NCBI RefSeq assembly: GCF_001669775.1
Contig: NZ_LXWK01000015.1
Location: 1 to 64,000, forward strand
From: Rheinheimera sp. SA_1
Lineage (GTDB): Bacteria > Pseudomonadota > Gammaproteobacteria > Enterobacterales > Alteromonadaceae
Direction: 5' to 3'
Length of the DNA: 64,000 bases
Below, piece by piece: positions 17,217 through 26,698 of the stretch. The notes beneath the pieces were generated by a model that was given only the letters and a program-made list of their open reading frames with translations, searched no databases and was not told where the DNA came from. How positions within the stretch are numbered: position 1 is the stretch's first letter; every line of letters starts with the position of its first letter. Both the position numbers and the translations under genes were made by a program.

Positions 17217-20200
17217 CTATTTTATAGTTGTTGGACCTGTCGCATCAGCAGCGCTACCTAAGGGTAACGGCAATGCCTGCATTTTGACCGGCGGATGTTG
17301 TTTAAGTTGCTGTTGCAAATAACTAATTGCAGCGGCTAATTGTGCATCATGCCCGTTAAATGTTGCCCAAGGCAAATTTTCCACCACCAGATCCGGGCTC
17401 ACGCCCCGTCCTTCAATCAGCCAACGCCCATCCATCGCGTGCTGCGCCGTTTCAGCAACCCGTGCTACGCCATAGTCACTCAGCAAATTACGGCCGGATA
17501 ACCAGACCCCGGCACCGGCGGTTTGCTTGCCAATCAAAGTGCCAAGACCTAAGGTTTTAATCCCGGCAGCGAAGGTTTCGCCGTCGGAATATGTCAGTTC
17601 ATCTGTAAGTACCACCAGTTTTCCATTAAAACTTTGCTGCATATTCGGGTAAGCTTTGCCCCGTACTGGCTGCCAGAACGCCCAGGCCCGGCGCAGCAGT
17701 TTTTCAATCAGGATGCTGTCGATATTGCCGCCACGGTTACGGCGTACATCAATGATCAGCCCCGGTTTCTCCAGTTGTGAATAAAAATCACGGGCAAACC
17801 CAGCCAGATCCGGTGGCGTCATCGCATTAAGGTGTAAATAACCCAGCTGCTGCTTGCTCAGACTAGCTACATGCTGCTGATTGCTCTGTACCCAATGGCT
17901 GTAGCGCAGCATGGTTTCCTGCTGTGGACTGATGGCTTCTGCGACCGTTTGCAGCACCTTGCCCTGGCGCTTGAGCGTCAGCAGCACTTGTTTATTTTGT
18001 TGTTGCAACAACGCCTGATGATAAGAAGCAGCATCGGTCACCGTCTGGCCATTAATCGCCATGATTTGATCGCCAGCCTTGGCATCAACACCGGCTTTGG
18101 CTAATGGCGCCGCCAGCAAAGGTAAATCGGCATCAGTCCGGTAAATTTGTTTAATCCAGACCGCGTTGTCAGCAAAACTTAACTCAGCACCTAAGGTCGC
18201 TTGTAGTACCGGCTCCTGCGGTTTTGCAAAGTCGTTGCCACGCACCTGCGAATGCAGAGCGTCCAATTCGCCCATCATCTGGCTGAACAGATCATCGAGC
18301 TCATAACGGTCGCGGACCCGGCTCAACAGTGGCTGGTATCTTTGTTTACTGGCTTGCCAGTCCACCCCCCTCGTGTTCGGGTCAAATAATGAATCACGGT
18401 GCATGATCCAGGCGTCATTAAACATTTGCTGCCATTCAGCGGCAGGTTGCAGTGCAATACTTAGATCTTTAGTCGCTAAAGCTTTGCCTTGCAGGCTTTC
18501 AGGCGCTTTGGCTGCGGCATCCAGCAACAACAAATCGGTTTGATCAGGTGTTGGCTTTTTACTGAGGAGTAGCTGTTTTCCATCGTGCTTTAACGAAAAA
18601 TCGACCACTTGTTCGCTGAAGGTGGTCATTTCAGGTTTGAGGGCGTCAATCGCTACTGTTTTCAGGGTTCCGGTATTGGCGCCCTGGGCTGAGTCCAGTA
18701 AAAACAAAAACTTATCATTGAGTTCCAGTTTTTGATAATTCCCTGCAGCGACCGGTATTGGGTATAGCTGACCGGGTAATTGGTTTAAGGGCAGTGGCGT
18801 ATGGTTGTCGGATTTACTTGCCACCTGGTCAGACTTATTGGCTTCGTTGTGAGGCTTAGCCGTAGGTTCGCCGGTTAACTCAGTCGGCGCTAAAAATGGT
18901 TGTTTGGCGCCCTGGGTTAATGCAATCGCATAAACCTGAGTGCGTTTATCAAAGGCAGGCCCCATATTGCGATCGCCCCAGGGCGATGCCGGATTGGCCT
19001 CAAACTGGCGCTGCGATAAAAAATACAACCAATGTCCATCCGGGCTAAACGCTGGACTAAAGGATGAATAATTTTCACTGGTCAACAGCTGACTTTGCTT
19101 AGACTGCAACTGATACAGCATCAGTTGTGGCCGTTCGCGGTCTTTGTGCTCGAAGGTAAACGCCAGTTGCTGGCTATCGCCAGACCACACCACCTGCGGA
19201 TAAGGTGACAAACCAGAGCCGTCCTGATAGATCAGCTGGTTGGTGCCAGCAGTCACATCCAGTAGCCACAAATTGCCGGCTTTATCATCATGCGCCAGAT
19301 AACGGCCATCCGGCGATGGGTATAAGCCCCAGCGAAATGTCACGCCATCGTTCGTGAGCTGCTTTGCCACAGCACTGCCATCGGCCTGGAACCGCCAGAT
19401 TTCGTTTTCGCCGGACTGGTCATTTATCGCGTATACAAATTTGCCATCGGGGCTTAATACCGCAGTTCTGGAGCGACTGGTATCCGGGGTTGCGATAGTC
19501 ACAGTGCGAAGTGGCGGTTTACTCAGCACGGCCAGTTTACCACGCAGGGTCACTACCGCTTTGTCGGCCTTTGCCGCCAGACTAGCCGAAGTCAGATAAG
19601 TCAAAGGTTTATCAATAAAACGCTGACGCTGATAAGGCGCATCGGAACGTAAAGTCAGCTGAAGTTTTTCCGGCTTAGCTGATGGAGTCGCATTTAGTGC
19701 TAACTGATACAAGTCAGCACCTAGTTGGAAGACGGCATTATCGCCATCCACCCTGAAACTACGCAGCTGAAAATCCTGCTCAGCGGTCATGGCTTTGCCG
19801 GCTGAACCATCCAAAGCAAACTGCCATAAGTTCGGGTTGCCGCTGGCATCGCTGACGAGCAGAATGCTGTCGCGCCATAATTGCACCTGCCGCACTGAAC
19901 CAACATGATCAGCCGCCAGGCGGATTGCTTCAGATTTACGGCCTAAATGGTAACGCCACAGCTGCCCCATAGCGCCGCCGCGATACACCCTGGCATTATC
20001 GCCGGTCAGTTGCAGGCCATATCGGATGAAATACAAGTACTCGCCTTTGGCATCAATCACACCTTCCACCGCATCGGCTAATGGCAAGGTTTCAGTTGCA
20101 AGCGTCAGCGGATCCACCATTTTCAGCAGCCATCTGTTGGCCGGGCCAACTTGATGGTCGGTGCTGTACAAAACTTTGCCGTCCGCGGTCCAGCCCTGCA

Positions 20201-20600
20201 CTTTCACTCTGCTGTTGTCAAAACTGACGCGTTTGGGTAAACCACCGTCTTTACTTAAAACATAAACTTCACTGACCCCCTCATAATTGGCCTGATACGC
20301 CAGCCACTGGCCATTCTTTGACCACTGCGCATTGATTTCTTCTGCCGGATGGGTGGTCAGCCGTTGTGCAGGCTTGGCACTGCCAAGCTGCTGCAACCAC
20401 AAATCGCCCTCGGCGGTAAACACCAGTTGGTCCTGATGCAAAGCCGGCGCCCGGTAATAACCCTGTTGCGGCGAGGCCATGGCTGGCAAAGCGCTGAGGC
20501 AACACAGCACACCTAAGGATAACTTAAAGACGGGCAACGACAATTTAAGGGTGGACGAAGACAATTTAAGGGTGGACGAAGACAATACAAACCTGGCCAT
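17217..20600 (-). CDS. Tricorn-type periplasmic protease (S41 family)
   Basis: 1127 residues. A signal peptide (residues 1-43, ending ALPAMAS) precedes two WD40/TolB-like propeller regions (repeats such as LSPDGKFVYAIND, PSPDGRYLAHDD, FSPDGHWLYFLSQ), a tricorn core domain, a PDZ domain (DAKAGDQIMAINGQTV) and a C-terminal S41 domain with DVRRNRGGN and the nucleophile in TYSDGETFAAGIK. Tricorn proteins degrade peptides fed through the propeller. ATG 20600 was chosen; frames starting at 20636 or 20675 would add 12-25 residues before the signal peptide. The signal peptide contains a duplicated SSSTLKL, caused by a 21-bp tandem repeat. Confidence 0.85.
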   Translation of the reverse strand: MARFVLSSSTLKLSSSTLKLSLPVFKLSLGVLCCLSALPAMASPQQGYYRAPALHQDQLVFTAEGDLWLQQLGSAKPAQRLTTHPAEEINAQWSKNGQWLAYQANYEGVSEVYVLSKDGGLPKRVSFDNSRVKVQGWTADGKVLYSTDHQVGPANRWLLKMVDPLTLATETLPLADAVEGVIDAKGEYLYFIRYGLQLTGDNARVYRGGAMGQLWRYHLGRKSEAIRLAADHVGSVRQVQLWRDSILLVSDASGNPNLWQFALDGSAGKAMTAEQDFQLRSFRVDGDNAVFQLGADLYQLALNATPSAKPEKLQLTLRSDAPYQRQRFIDKPLTYLTSASLAAKADKAVVTLRGKLAVLSKPPLRTVTIATPDTSRSRTAVLSPDGKFVYAINDQSGENEIWRFQADGSAVAKQLTNDGVTFRWGLYPSPDGRYLAHDDKAGNLWLLDVTAGTNQLIYQDGSGLSPYPQVVWSGDSQQLAFTFEHKDRERPQLMLYQLQSKQSQLLTSENYSSFSPAFSPDGHWLYFLSQRQFEANPASPWGDRNMGPAFDKRTQVYAIALTQGAKQPFLAPTELTGEPTAKPHNEANKSDQVASKSDNHTPLPLNQLPGQLYPIPVAAGNYQKLELNDKFLFLLDSAQGANTGTLKTVAIDALKPEMTTFSEQVVDFSLKHDGKQLLLSKKPTPDQTDLLLLDAAAKAPESLQGKALATKDLSIALQPAAEWQQMFNDAWIMHRDSLFDPNTRGVDWQASKQRYQPLLSRVRDRYELDDLFSQMMGELDALHSQVRGNDFAKPQEPVLQATLGAELSFADNAVWIKQIYRTDADLPLLAAPLAKAGVDAKAGDQIMAINGQTVTDAASYHQALLQQQNKQVLLTLKRQGKVLQTVAEAISPQQETMLRYSHWVQSNQQHVASLSKQQLGYLHLNAMTPPDLAGFARDFYSQLEKPGLIIDVRRNRGGNIDSILIEKLLRRAWAFWQPVRGKAYPNMQQSFNGKLVVLTDELTYSDGETFAAGIKTLGLGTLIGKQTAGAGVWLSGRNLLSDYGVARVAETAQHAMDGRWLIEGRGVSPDLVVENLPWATFNGHDAQLAAAISYLQQQLKQHPPVKMQALPLPLGSAADATGPTTIK
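20539..20586 (-). repeat. 21-bp in-frame tandem duplication in the protease signal peptide
   Basis: Two exact 21-bp units (20539-20559, 20560-20580), with a partial third starting at 20581, encode SSSTLKL twice at the n-region of the tricorn-like protease. A multiple of three keeps the frame. Confidence 0.85.
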
Positions 20601-20905
20601 GCTGATGATCCAACTGAGTGAAAAGTGCTCCAACATAACAAAGCATTGACAATTCCTACAGCCGCCGATGGGCAAAACTCGTTCAACGGCAGGGATTTAA
20701 CGTTTAAATTCTGCGCACAGTGCAACATTCAGCCGAAAAAAAGGGGCCGCTACTGCGACCCGAAAAGGTTGGGAACTGTATTGCTGCCAAATGCGAACAC
20801 AGGTTCAATCCAACTTTACTGCGATTTAGCATCCGCGGCGGTTAAAAACACCGCCGGTTTAAAAATCATCGATTTAAAAAGCTATTGAATTAAAAAGCCA
20901 TCGAT
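20601..20905. other. 305-bp spacer with short duplications
   Basis: This is the spacer between the tricorn protease gene and htpX, both on the minus strand. A GGCGGT/ACCGCC hairpin (about 20837-20856) lacks a T-tract. From 20861 to 20908 the motif ATCGATTTAAAA / TTGAATTAAAAAGC recurs three times and runs into the htpX stop codon. An open frame on the plus strand (20625-20888) has no ribosome-binding site or recognisable protein character. Confidence 0.5.
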
Positions 20906-21781
20906 TTAAAATCCTGAGCGTAACGCGGCAATCCGTTTTTCCAGCGGCGGATGGCTCATAAAGAGTTCAGAAGCAGCCGGTTTGTTGGCGATCCCAAAAG
21001 CCATCATCGAACCTTCTAATTGGCTTTCGTGGTTGTTTCGCAGGCGCTCCAGCGCTGCAATCATTTTGTCGGCACCCACCAGTTTGGCAGCTCCGGCATC
21101 CGCACTGTATTCACGTTTGCGTGAAAACCACATCACAATGATGCTGGCCAGCACGCCAAAAATCATTTCCAGTACAAAAACTGTTGCCATGTAAGCCAGG
21201 CCGCCCTGCACCGGTTCTTCGCTGTCGCTGCTGCGGGTAGCGTTGGAAATTGCACCGGCTATCAGCCGCGCCATGAAAATCACAAAGGTATTTACTACAC
21301 CCTGGATCAGCGTCAGCGTCACCATATCGCCGTTCGCAACGTGAGAAATCTCATGCGCCAACACCGCTTCCACTTCATCTTCGCGCATATTGCGCAGTAA
21401 GCCGGTACTGACGGCAACCAACGAGCTATTACGGCTCATACCGGTCGCAAATGCATTCATTTCCGGTGAATCATAAATGGCAACTTCCGGCATTTTAATA
21501 CCAGCTTTGGCCGATTGATTTTTTACAGTAGTAAATAACCATTGCTCGGTAGCGTTACGCGGTTGCTCAATAACGACTGCGCCCGTTGAACGTTTCGCCA
21601 TCCATTTCGACATCGCCAGTGAAATAAATGAACCACCAAAACCAAACACCGCAGCCAGCGTTAATAATCCACCCATGCTGTTACGGCTGATGCCAAATAC
21701 CGAAAAGACGATACTGAGCACAATAGACAACACCAGCATTACTGCTAAGTTTGTCAATAAAAACAGCATTATACGTTTCAT
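20906..21781 (-). CDS. htpX: Membrane zinc protease HtpX
   Basis: 291 residues. The M48 motif [10 protein letters not shown] (about 142-151) supplies two zinc ligands and the catalytic Glu; the third ligand lies in [10 protein letters not shown]. Two N-terminal and two internal membrane segments match E. coli HtpX, an inner-membrane quality-control protease acting with FtsH on damaged membrane proteins and usually induced by the Cpx envelope response. It starts at ATG 21779-21781 with AGAGGTAAAC upstream. The gene stands alone and I did not identify a CpxR box. Confidence 0.93.
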   Translation of the reverse strand: MKRIMLFLLTNLAVMLVLSIVLSIVFSVFGISRNSMGGLLTLAAVFGFGGSFISLAMSKWMAKRSTGAVVIEQPRNATEQWLFTTVKNQSAKAGIKMPEVAIYDSPEMNAFATGMSRNSSLVAVSTGLLRNMREDEVEAVLAHEISHVANGDMVTLTLIQGVVNTFVIFMARLIAGAISNATRSSDSEEPVQGGLAYMATVFVLEMIFGVLASIIVMWFSRKREYSADAGAAKLVGADKMIAALERLRNNHESQLEGSMMAFGIANKPAASELFMSHPPLEKRIAALRSGF

Positions 21782-22009
21782 GTTTACCTCTTTACTTCTG
21801 AAGTTAAAACCAGCTAATTTAAATTTACTGACCTTACTATATGGCCTGATTTTTGATTTTCAATCGGCAGTCTGCACTGATTTGTAAGCAATGGTATCAA
21901 CACCATACTGCAGCGCACTATCACCACAGACATTATTACAGCTGTAAAAGCCTGCTGCATTCGCGCCAGCACTGCCGTAGAATTGATTGCAAATCTACCG
22001 GAGTCCGTT

Positions 22010-22714
22010 ATGCAATTATTGCTTTTAAGCTCGTCCCGCGCTGATAACAGCGACTATCTGGCCCCTGGCCTTGGCCATATTGATGCCCTGCTTGGCGACA
22101 TTCGCCGGGTGCTGTTTATTCCGTATGCCGGCGTCAGCATAGGGTATGACGCATACCAGCAAATGGTACAAACGGCGCTGACGGCCATTTCGATCACTGT
22201 TGACAGTATTCACCAATTTGCGGATCCGAAAGCAGCGGTAACAGAGGCGCAGGCGATTGTGATTGGTGGTGGCAATACGTTTCACTTGCTGCAGCAGCTA
22301 TATCAGCATCAGCTGATTGATTTAATTAGCAAAAAAGTCACCAAGGGAACACCTTATATCGGCTGGAGTGCCGGCTCGAACGTGGCTGGACAAAGTATCC
22401 GCACCACCAACGATATGCCAATTATTGAACCGCCATCCTTTACTGCGCTTAATTTATTACCCTTTCAGCTCAATCCGCATTACACCGACTTTAAACCGGC
22501 CGGTTTTCATGGTGAAACCCGTGATATGCGACTGAATGAATTTATGCTGTTAAACCCAACAACACCTATTGTCGGTCTACCAGAGGGCACGGCGCTGCGC
22601 CGCGATGGTAATCATTTGCAGTATCTTGGTGCCGTCAATGGGTATTTGTTTGTCGCTGGCGAAAAAACGCCAGTGGAACCTGGAGCGGATTTATCCAGCT
22701 TGTTGCAGCGTTAA
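22010..22714 (+). CDS. pepE: Dipeptidase E (alpha-aspartyl peptidase)
   Basis: 234 residues from ATG 22010 (CCGGAG seven bases upstream; an upstream frame start at 21983 has no support). The S51 family marks are present: VFIPYAGV-like FIPYAGVS, IGGGNTFHL, the nucleophile Ser in IGWSAGSN, IRTTNDMPI, LNPHYTDF and GETRDMRL. The enzyme cleaves dipeptides with N-terminal aspartate in the cytosol. It converges with bioD, 20 bp apart, with no clear terminator between. Confidence 0.9.
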   Translation: MQLLLLSSSRADNSDYLAPGLGHIDALLGDIRRVLFIPYAGVSIGYDAYQQMVQTALTAISITVDSIHQFADPKAAVTEAQAIVIGGGNTFHLLQQLYQHQLIDLISKKVTKGTPYIGWSAGSNVAGQSIRTTNDMPIIEPPSFTALNLLPFQLNPHYTDFKPAGFHGETRDMRLNEFMLLNPTTPIVGLPEGTALRRDGNHLQYLGAVNGYLFVAGEKTPVEPGADLSSLLQR

Positions 22715-22734
22715 TTGCTGCTTGAGTAACCCCG

Positions 22735-23418
22735 TCACTGCGGTTGCTGCAGCTGTTGTAGCACCGCTTCCGCCAGCTGAAGTGCCACCTGCACCGGCGC
22801 TGCCGTTTGAAACGGTAGTACAGCCAGCCGTGGCCAGGGTAAACGTAATGTCAAATCGTCGATGCTTTCCGTCAGCAGTAACATTTTCGGATCTATCACA
22901 TTGGCCACCCAACCGAGCACTGTCACCCCACTGCGCTGCAACTCACGAGCCGTTAACATCGCGTGATTTAAACAACCGAGTTTCATGCCAACCACCAATA
23001 TCACCGGGAACTGCTGCTGTTGCACCCAGTCGGCGAAATATACGGTTTGATTGATTGGTAATAACCAGCCACCGGCACCTTCAATTAACCGGACACCGAC
23101 CGGTAGCTCGGCAGTATCAACCAACTGCTGATCCAACACTGAAAAATCCAGATTTATGCCTTCACTGGCTGCCGCCAGGTGCGGTGCCACCGGTGCTTGT
23201 AGCAACAAAGGATTGACTACTTCGTACGACAACGGCATCGCGGATAATGCCTGCAGTCGTTTTGCATCGGCGTTTTTACCGTCGTCATCCACGCCAGCCG
23301 CAATAGGCTTTAAGCCAATGGCGCTGATGTTTTTCGCAGCAAAGCCTTTTAACAGCAAGCTACTGACATAAGTTTTACCGGCATCGGTATCAGTACCGGT
23401 GATAAATACGGTTTTCAT
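22735..23418 (-). CDS. bioD: Dethiobiotin synthetase
   Basis: 227 residues. P-loop ITGTDTDAGKTYVSSLLLK at the N-terminus; then LKPIAAG, LIEGAGGWLLPI and the MKLGCLNHAMLT stretch are as in BioD, which makes dethiobiotin from 7,8-diaminononanoate, CO2 and ATP. It is the last gene of the bioBFCD series, one base after bioC, indicating translational coupling. Confidence 0.93.
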   Translation of the reverse strand: MKTVFITGTDTDAGKTYVSSLLLKGFAAKNISAIGLKPIAAGVDDDGKNADAKRLQALSAMPLSYEVVNPLLLQAPVAPHLAAASEGINLDFSVLDQQLVDTAELPVGVRLIEGAGGWLLPINQTVYFADWVQQQQFPVILVVGMKLGCLNHAMLTARELQRSGVTVLGWVANVIDPKMLLLTESIDDLTLRLPWPRLAVLPFQTAAPVQVALQLAEAVLQQLQQPQ

Positions 23419-23419
23419 A

Positions 23420-24283
23420 TCAGGCTGTTGTGTCCTGTTCTATGCTGGCTGTCTCTGTTACACCGTCCAATAATGCTGGTTTAGTAACCACCAATTGCAG
23501 GACCTGATAACTCAACGGCAACCCCCGGGCGCCCCGGTACTGCTCATAGTTGTTGGCAAAAGCTAACCAACGCCGCTTGCCCATTAAACCTTGCCCCTGC
23601 CGGCCTTGCACAAAGTTGGCGCCTATCTGTTTAAAACCACGTGCCAATGCCCAGACATCCGGATAAAACACCTGATATTGCCGTTCTTGACTCCCAACAG
23701 CTACACCAAGGTTTTGAAACTGCGCCAAGACCTCAGTAGTGGCTAACAATTGCAGCTGATGCACATCGTCATCCACCCCTGCCCAGCTTTGCTGAAATTC
23801 CGCCAGCGATCCTTGCACTAAAGTGCTGAGCAACATAGTGCCGCCAGGTTTTAGCACCCGGCAAAGTTCCTGGAAAGCTTGTTTGGGTGTGGCACACCAT
23901 TGCAACATCAGACTGCTGAAAATGAGATCAACACTGTGATCCGGTATCGGGATCTGACAGACATCAGCCTGCAGATAACGGCTGGCACAACCCAAAGTTT
24001 GTGCCTGAGCCAGCATCGCAGCACTTAAATCCACTGCCCATAATTCGCTGCAGTGTTTAATTAATTGCGGATGATACCAACCCGGGCCACAACCAACATC
24101 CAGTAATACCCGGCACTGCTGCGGCGCTGTCGCAGGTAATACTGCTGCAAGGTCCAGTGCCACTTGTTGCTGCAAAGCTGCCGCACAGACATAACTGCTG
24201 GCCGCTTTATCAAAATGAGCAGCAATGACCGGGTTTAATGATGTTTGCACACCTGACTCGGTTTGCTGACGCAGGGCTGTCAT
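23420..24283 (-). CDS. bioC: Malonyl-ACP O-methyltransferase
   Basis: 287 residues. SAM-binding motif I LLDVGCGPGWYHPQ (about 60-73) is followed by LWAVDLSAAMLAQA, VDLIFSSLMLQWC and LCRVLKPGGTMLLST. BioC methylates the free carboxyl of malonyl-ACP so that fatty-acid enzymes can build the pimeloyl chain; a BioH-type esterase would be needed later and is not in the window. It lies 24 bp downstream of bioF and runs directly into bioD. Confidence 0.92.
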   Translation of the reverse strand: MTALRQQTESGVQTSLNPVIAAHFDKAASSYVCAAALQQQVALDLAAVLPATAPQQCRVLLDVGCGPGWYHPQLIKHCSELWAVDLSAAMLAQAQTLGCASRYLQADVCQIPIPDHSVDLIFSSLMLQWCATPKQAFQELCRVLKPGGTMLLSTLVQGSLAEFQQSWAGVDDDVHQLQLLATTEVLAQFQNLGVAVGSQERQYQVFYPDVWALARGFKQIGANFVQGRQGQGLMGKRRWLAFANNYEQYRGARGLPLSYQVLQLVVTKPALLDGVTETASIEQDTTA

Positions 24284-24307
24284 AACAAATCCTTCATAGC
24301 AGCACCT

Positions 24308-25501
24308 TCACAAAAGCGCCTTTAAACTCTGAAATAACAAGGCTAAATCCGCTTTTTGATGTAAAGCTGTTAACGTGATGCGCAGGCGCGCCTGCTGCTG
24401 CGGTACTGTGGGTGGACGAATCGCACTGAGCCAAATACCCTGCCCGGCTAAACCTTGGCTGACCGCCATCGCTTTATTGCTGTCGCCAATCAGTAACGGC
24501 TGAATAGCGCTGTCAGACGGCAATAGCGGCAAATCATATTGCTTTGCAAGCTGCTGACAATAATGGATATTTTCATTCAAACGCTCACGACGCCACTGAT
24601 TTTTACGACATAACCGGATACTCTGCGTCATGGCGACCGCTATGGCCGGCGATAACGCGGTGCTGTAAATAAAATGCCGCGCGCTCTGGGTTAAATAATC
24701 TGCCACCAGTTGTGAGCAGGCTAAAAAGCCCCCTTGGCCGCCAAGTGCTTTGCCAAAATTGGCCATCAGACACTGTGCGGCACTGCTACTAAGTCCGGCA
24801 TTTACCAGTGAGCCTGCACCTTCGGCACCATGCACACCGATGCCGTGCGCGTCATCCAATAACAACGGCGCCTGATAGTGTTGACAAAGGCTGGTGAGCC
24901 CGGAAAGATCGGGTGAATCGCCATCCATACTGAACACCCCTTCGGTGGCGACCACTGCTGATTTTTCAAGGCTCAGACCGGCTTGCTGCTGCGCATTTAA
25001 TAACTTCTGCAGCGAACCAACGTCATTATGTAAAAACCTTTTGTAACCACCCGGTAACTGCAAAGCCGCATCAATCATCGAGGCATGGCTGAGTTTATCC
25101 AGCAGCAACAGCTCGTCTTCGCCACAAAGCCCCAATAACATGGCCTGATTGGCAGCAAAACCAGAGCTAAACAGCATCACCGCTTCGACATTCAGCCAAT
25201 CACAGATTTCATCACACAGTTGCTGGTGCGGCAGTTGCTGACCACTGATTAGCGGCGAGCCGGTACTGCCCACACCATAATCGCTGGCGCCTTGTTGCAG
25301 CGCTGCCACCACAGCCGGATCACCAGACAGGCCAAGATAGTCGTTACCGGAAAAATTTAAGAAAGATTTACCCTGAAAGCGCAGGCTGGAACCTTTAACG
25401 GAGTCCAGCACTTTGAGCTGACGTAATAATCCGGCTTGTTGGCGCTGCACCAGCAACGCCTGCATTTGTTCAGCACGCATCAGCAGCGCCTTACCGGACA
25501 A
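24308..25501 (-). CDS. bioF: 8-amino-7-oxononanoate synthase
   Basis: 397 residues. A fold-type I PLP enzyme that condenses pimeloyl-ACP and alanine. Visible marks are FSGNDYLGLSGDP, GSTGSPLISG, LLLDDAHGIGVHG and the PLP lysine in ANFGKALGGQGGF (about residue 245). Length is close to E. coli BioF. It starts at 25499-25501, 12 bp after bioB. Confidence 0.93.
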   Translation of the reverse strand: MSGKALLMRAEQMQALLVQRQQAGLLRQLKVLDSVKGSSLRFQGKSFLNFSGNDYLGLSGDPAVVAALQQGASDYGVGSTGSPLISGQQLPHQQLCDEICDWLNVEAVMLFSSGFAANQAMLLGLCGEDELLLLDKLSHASMIDAALQLPGGYKRFLHNDVGSLQKLLNAQQQAGLSLEKSAVVATEGVFSMDGDSPDLSGLTSLCQHYQAPLLLDDAHGIGVHGAEGAGSLVNAGLSSSAAQCLMANFGKALGGQGGFLACSQLVADYLTQSARHFIYSTALSPAIAVAMTQSIRLCRKNQWRRERLNENIHYCQQLAKQYDLPLLPSDSAIQPLLIGDSNKAMAVSQGLAGQGIWLSAIRPPTVPQQQARLRITLTALHQKADLALLFQSLKALL

Positions 25502-25513
25502 CCGAAGTTTTCA

Positions 25514-26569
25514 TTAGTTTGCCGCATGAAACAACGACGGGGTATTTTGCTCTTTAATCGCATCGGCCATCGCCGCTTCGTAGGCTTCATCCGACACATC
25601 ATGGCGCTGCTCTGGCACCAGGCCCAGTTTTGCGAACAGTTGCATATCGGCATCAGCTTCCGGATTTTCGGTGGTCAGCAATTTGTCGCCGTAAAAAATC
25701 GAATTGGCACCGGCCATAAAACACAGCGCCTGCATTTGCTCGTTCATCCGTGAGCGTCCTGCGGATAACCGCACGTGGCTTTTAGGCAACATGATCCGGG
25801 CAACCGCAATGGTGCGGATAAACTCAAAACCATCTAAATCTTCGACATTTTCCAGTGGCGTGCCAGCCACTTTCACCAGCATGTTAATAGGCACACTTTG
25901 TGGATGCTCCGGCAAATTGGCAATTTGCATCAACAGCGCTGAACGGTCATTGGCACTTTCGCCCATGCCGACGATGCCACCACAACAGACTTTCATCCCG
26001 GCATCACGCACATGCGACAGTGTATCTAACCGGTCCTGATAAGTGCGGGTGGTAATAATTTCGCCATAAAATTCCGGCGAGGTATCGAGGTTGTGGTTGT
26101 AATAATCAAGACCCGCGCCCGCCAGCTCCTGTGCCTGACCGGCATCGAGTTTGCCCAGTGTCATACAGGTTTCCAGCCCCATCGCTTTCACGCCTTTGAC
26201 CATTTCCATGATGTACGGCATATCGCGCTGCTTTGGGTTACTCCAGGCGGCGCCCATGCAAAAACGGCTGGCGCCTTTGTCTTTGGCTGCTTTGGCCTGG
26301 GTCAGCACTTTTTCTACTTCCAGCAAGCGCTCGCGCTCCAGACCAGTATTATAGTGGCCACTTTGTGGGCAATATTTGCAGTCTTCGGCGCAAGCACCGG
26401 TTTTGATTGATAACAAAGTACTGATTTGCACTTCGCGTGGATTAAAATTGGCGCGGTGAGTCAGCTGGGCCTGAAACATCAGTTCATGAAAAGGTAACGC
26501 AAACAAGGCGTTGACCTGCGATAAAGTCCAGTTATGACGCACTTCTGCATTCGGCATGTTAAAAGACAT
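25514..26569 (-). CDS. bioB: Biotin synthase (radical SAM)
   Basis: 351 residues from the ATG at 26567-26569 (CAGGAT upstream; the frame extends to 26599 but the chosen start gives [14 protein letters not shown], typical of BioB). The radical-SAM cluster motif [11 protein letters not shown] is intact, as are [23 protein letters not shown] and the second-cluster Arg/Cys region RLSAGRSRM. It inserts sulfur into dethiobiotin. First gene of bioBFCD, divergent from bioA with a 129-bp shared control region. Confidence 0.95.
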   Translation of the reverse strand: MSFNMPNAEVRHNWTLSQVNALFALPFHELMFQAQLTHRANFNPREVQISTLLSIKTGACAEDCKYCPQSGHYNTGLERERLLEVEKVLTQAKAAKDKGASRFCMGAAWSNPKQRDMPYIMEMVKGVKAMGLETCMTLGKLDAGQAQELAGAGLDYYNHNLDTSPEFYGEIITTRTYQDRLDTLSHVRDAGMKVCCGGIVGMGESANDRSALLMQIANLPEHPQSVPINMLVKVAGTPLENVEDLDGFEFIRTIAVARIMLPKSHVRLSAGRSRMNEQMQALCFMAGANSIFYGDKLLTTENPEADADMQLFAKLGLVPEQRHDVSDEAYEAAMADAIKEQNTPSLFHAAN

Positions 26570-26618
26570 AGATCCTGGTTTCCTGTGGCGTTTTTGCATT
26601 GTAGTTCGAGTGATTTGT

Positions 26619-26650
26619 CGTTAGTCTAACGGCCTGCCCTTTGAAGTCAA
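26619..26650 (-). promoter_or_regulatory. Predicted bioB promoter with palindrome on the -10 box
   Basis: On the minus strand, TTGACT (26645-26650) and TAGACT (26623-26628) are 16 bp apart and form a plausible sigma-70 promoter for bioBFCD. A 13-bp palindrome CGTTAGTCTAACG (26619-26631) covers the whole -10 box. I see no standard BirA operator (TTGTAAACC spaced from GGTTTACAA) in 26570-26698, so the palindrome is the best operator candidate. Function is inferred. Confidence 0.4.
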
Positions 26651-26698
26651 CGCCAACCAGTTTGCAAAGTTTACCACTGGTTATTTATTGAGCATTTT

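Noticed and set aside
20836-20857. GGCGGT/ACCGCC hairpin as htpX terminator
   Set aside because: The stem is only six base pairs and is not followed by a T-tract on either strand.
20625-20888. 87-residue open frame between the tricorn-like protease gene and htpX
   Set aside because: No ribosome-binding site, no recognisable domain; part of it lies over the protease start and over short repeats.
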